Shown here piece after piece: positions 55,229 to 56,590 of a stretch of DNA of 56,590 nt (the stretch's first letter is position 1; each line of letters starts with the position of its first letter). The translations under genes and the position numbers were made by a program. The notes under the pieces are model-generated. The model did no database searches. It was not told where the DNA came from and saw only the letters and a program-made list of their open reading frames with translations. The stretch comes from Candidatus Poribacteria bacterium (lineage in GTDB: Bacteria; Poribacteria; WGA-4E; WGA-3G), in contig JAJEBZ010000175.1 of NCBI GenBank assembly GCA_022822275.1, positions 1 through 56,590 on the forward strand. The letters are read 5' to 3'.

Positions 55229-55858
55229 TTATGCGGTTTGCACTTCGTTCTCGTTTTCAGATGTCGGTACGTCAGAATCTACTTCTATATCTTCTGTATC
55301 CTTATCCACATCTTCAGTTTTTTCAAGTTCGTACCATTCCGTTTTGGTGAATAGTCTTTTTAGGAATGGAACATTTGTGCGTTTTGCCACGGTCTGCGTT
55401 TTGATTTTCTCTTGTAGTTTCAGCAATCCTTCAATAAGAGCTTCTGGACGTGGAGGACAACCGGGAACATATACATCAACGGGGATAATCCTGTCTACAC
55501 CTTTAAGGACGTGGTACCCGTGTTGCCAGTATGGACCGCCACTTGTTGCGCAGCTGCCCATTGAGATGACATATTTCGGTTCGGGCATCTGTTCATAAAG
55601 ACGTTTGATTCGTGTTGCCATTTTCAGGGTCACTGTGCCAGATATGACCATTAAGTCAGATTGTCGAGGTGTTGCGCGAGGGACACCTGCTCCAAACCTG
55701 TCCAAATCGTAGTTTGAAGCGGCAGCTGCCATGAACTCAATTGCGCAGCAAGCCAAACCGAAGGTCATCGGCCAGAGTGCAGAGGAACGTGCCCAGTTTG
55801 CGACAGCGTCAACTGAAGTCACTATAACGTTTTTGTCCAATTTTTCATCAATTATCAT
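55229..55858 (-). CDS. nuoB: NADH-quinone oxidoreductase subunit B
   Basis: 209 aa, holds terminal cluster N2. The ligands are the tandem cysteines C37-C38 ([10 protein letters not shown]), C103 ([10 protein letters not shown]) and C134 ([10 protein letters not shown]). The C-terminal 40 residues are an acidic extension ([17 protein letters not shown]) not found in short homologues. Overlaps nuoA by 11 nt. Confidence 0.96.
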   Translation of the reverse strand: MIIDEKLDKNVIVTSVDAVANWARSSALWPMTFGLACCAIEFMAAAASNYDLDRFGAGVPRATPRQSDLMVISGTVTLKMATRIKRLYEQMPEPKYVISMGSCATSGGPYWQHGYHVLKGVDRIIPVDVYVPGCPPRPEALIEGLLKLQEKIKTQTVAKRTNVPFLKRLFTKTEWYELEKTEDVDKDTEDIEVDSDVPTSENENEVQTA

Positions 55859-56258
55859 AACTTTCCTCCCTTCGGAAGGACTGGACCTCTAATTGTGTGG
55901 AACGGATCCACTCAAGATCACCTTTTGCCCAGACATAAGCAAGACCAACTAATAGGATAGCAATAAAAACAAGCATTTCCAAAAACGCAAAGAGTCCTAA
56001 ACTTCTAAAAACGACTGCCCACGGCAGTAGGAATACCACTTCAACGTCAAAAATTAGGAATATGAGGGCAATGACATAAAAACGGGTGTTGAACTTTATT
56101 CGTGTGTCGCCGATTGGGTCTTCCCCGCATTCATAGGGGGTATATTTTTCACCTGAAAACAACTTTGTATGTAGGAGGCGCGAAACCGTTAGGTTTAGGA
56201 TGACGAACAAACATCCTACAACTAAAAAGATTAGAACATTTGCAAAATGAAAGAGCAT
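55848..56258 (-). CDS. nuoA: NADH-quinone oxidoreductase subunit A
   Basis: 136 aa, three helices. The loop with [44 protein letters not shown] is the NuoA signature, including the loop cysteine near the quinone entrance. First gene of the operon; AAAGG lies 10 nt upstream. Confidence 0.96.
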   Translation of the reverse strand: MLFHFANVLIFLVVGCLFVILNLTVSRLLHTKLFSGEKYTPYECGEDPIGDTRIKFNTRFYVIALIFLIFDVEVVFLLPWAVVFRSLGLFAFLEMLVFIAILLVGLAYVWAKGDLEWIRSTQLEVQSFRREESYDN

Positions 56259-56329
56259 GTAAACTTGCCTTTATTTAGGAAGTAAGGTTTTATCAATCTT
56301 ATTGTGTTTGTGTGTCATTTTATTGATAA

Positions 56330-56359
56330 AGTATATCTTAAATATGTAGAAACTTGCAA
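56330..56359 (-). promoter_or_regulatory. Candidate promoter of the nuo operon
   Basis: On the minus strand TTGCAA, an 18-nt spacer and TATACT, about 70 nt upstream of nuoA. Motif match only. Confidence 0.5.
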
Positions 56360-56590
56360 GGAAAAAATATGCAAGTCACGTATTTCCGTTATCTTAACCT
56401 AAGCTGCTGCCCATGGGATTTTAGGCATGTAGATACCATTTTTAATATTTAATAACCTAAGTTGCCACATAGTAGCACAATCTGTTAGATTGTGCATATT
56501 AGCACACAAACTGACAGTTTGTGCTACAAAATCTTGCGAAAAATGAATTATTCTCTATTAAAAACAGTGTTTGCTGGTCTGAAATCCTGT
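56360..56590. repeat. End of window with two REP-like palindromes
   Basis: The stretch is gene-free. Two hairpins are seen: GCACAATCTGTTAGATTGTGC (56474-56495) and AGCACACAAACTG-A-CAGTTTGTGCT (56501-56525, same arm as 5096-5116). No further gene is visible up to the window edge. Confidence 0.6.

Overview
The window looks like one chromosomal stretch of an uncultured marine or sponge-associated bacterium. My best guess is Candidatus Poribacteria or a close relative. The signs are exported LamG/DUF1080-like proteins that end in an xxTWGxxK tail, a decayed leucine-rich-repeat lipoprotein with a PDPNLATAVREALG start, sugar-processing enzymes of the SGNH, enolase-superfamily and sugar-epimerase type, intergenic palindromic repeats, and an apparent selenoprotein. 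This assignment is an inference; Planctomycetes-like or other PVC/FCB-adjacent lineages are not excluded. TGA is used as a normal stop in the window, for example by ccmC and the TonB receptor gene.

Layout. 1-5.1 kb: an acetyl-xylan-esterase-like hydrolase, a TonB-dependent receptor and an AAA/PD-(D/E)XK ATPase. 5.1-14.4 kb, leftward: five trypsin-TPR proteins. Four lack signal peptides and form a tight operon; the fifth is exported and carries an FGE/SUMF1-type domain. 14.4-18 kb: ileS behind a leader that carries its own promoter, a 42-residue leader ORF with an Ile-Ile-Ile-Ala-Ile run, and mutually exclusive antiterminator and terminator hairpins. 18-23.3 kb: two B-A cassettes (membrane-anchored PYGFGPYPEVP protein plus exported partner) and a beta-propeller-like exported protein. 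23.3-28.4 kb: an LRR pseudogene, mobile-element-like repeats, a PmoA-like DUF6807 protein, miaB, map, ccmC and a ccmD-like gene. 28.4-31.5 kb: an AvaI/BsoBI-type restriction-modification pair, then an ArsC-like selenoprotein missed by the ORF track because of an in-frame TGA. 31.6-39.6 kb: two exported DUF1080/LamG proteins, an SGNH hydrolase, a sugar epimerase, bioD, an enolase-superfamily enzyme and a third B-family protein. 39.7-44.2 kb: a promoter-led operon of FAH-family hydrolase, SDR and a multiheme cytochrome c/TPR protein. 44.3-56.3 kb: a leftward nuoABCDHIJKLMN operon without nuoEFG, carrying a visible tandem duplication between nuoH and nuoI.

The most interesting items are the ileS peptide-attenuator, the UxxC selenoprotein, the 174-bp near-identical 5' module shared by two otherwise diverged B-family genes, the trypsin-TPR array, and the nuoH'/orf/nuoI' duplication scar. 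Coordinates of revised starts were counted by hand from the printed sequence and may be off by a few bases; near 43.14-43.2 kb my count disagrees with the ORF track by 2 nt and I used the track.
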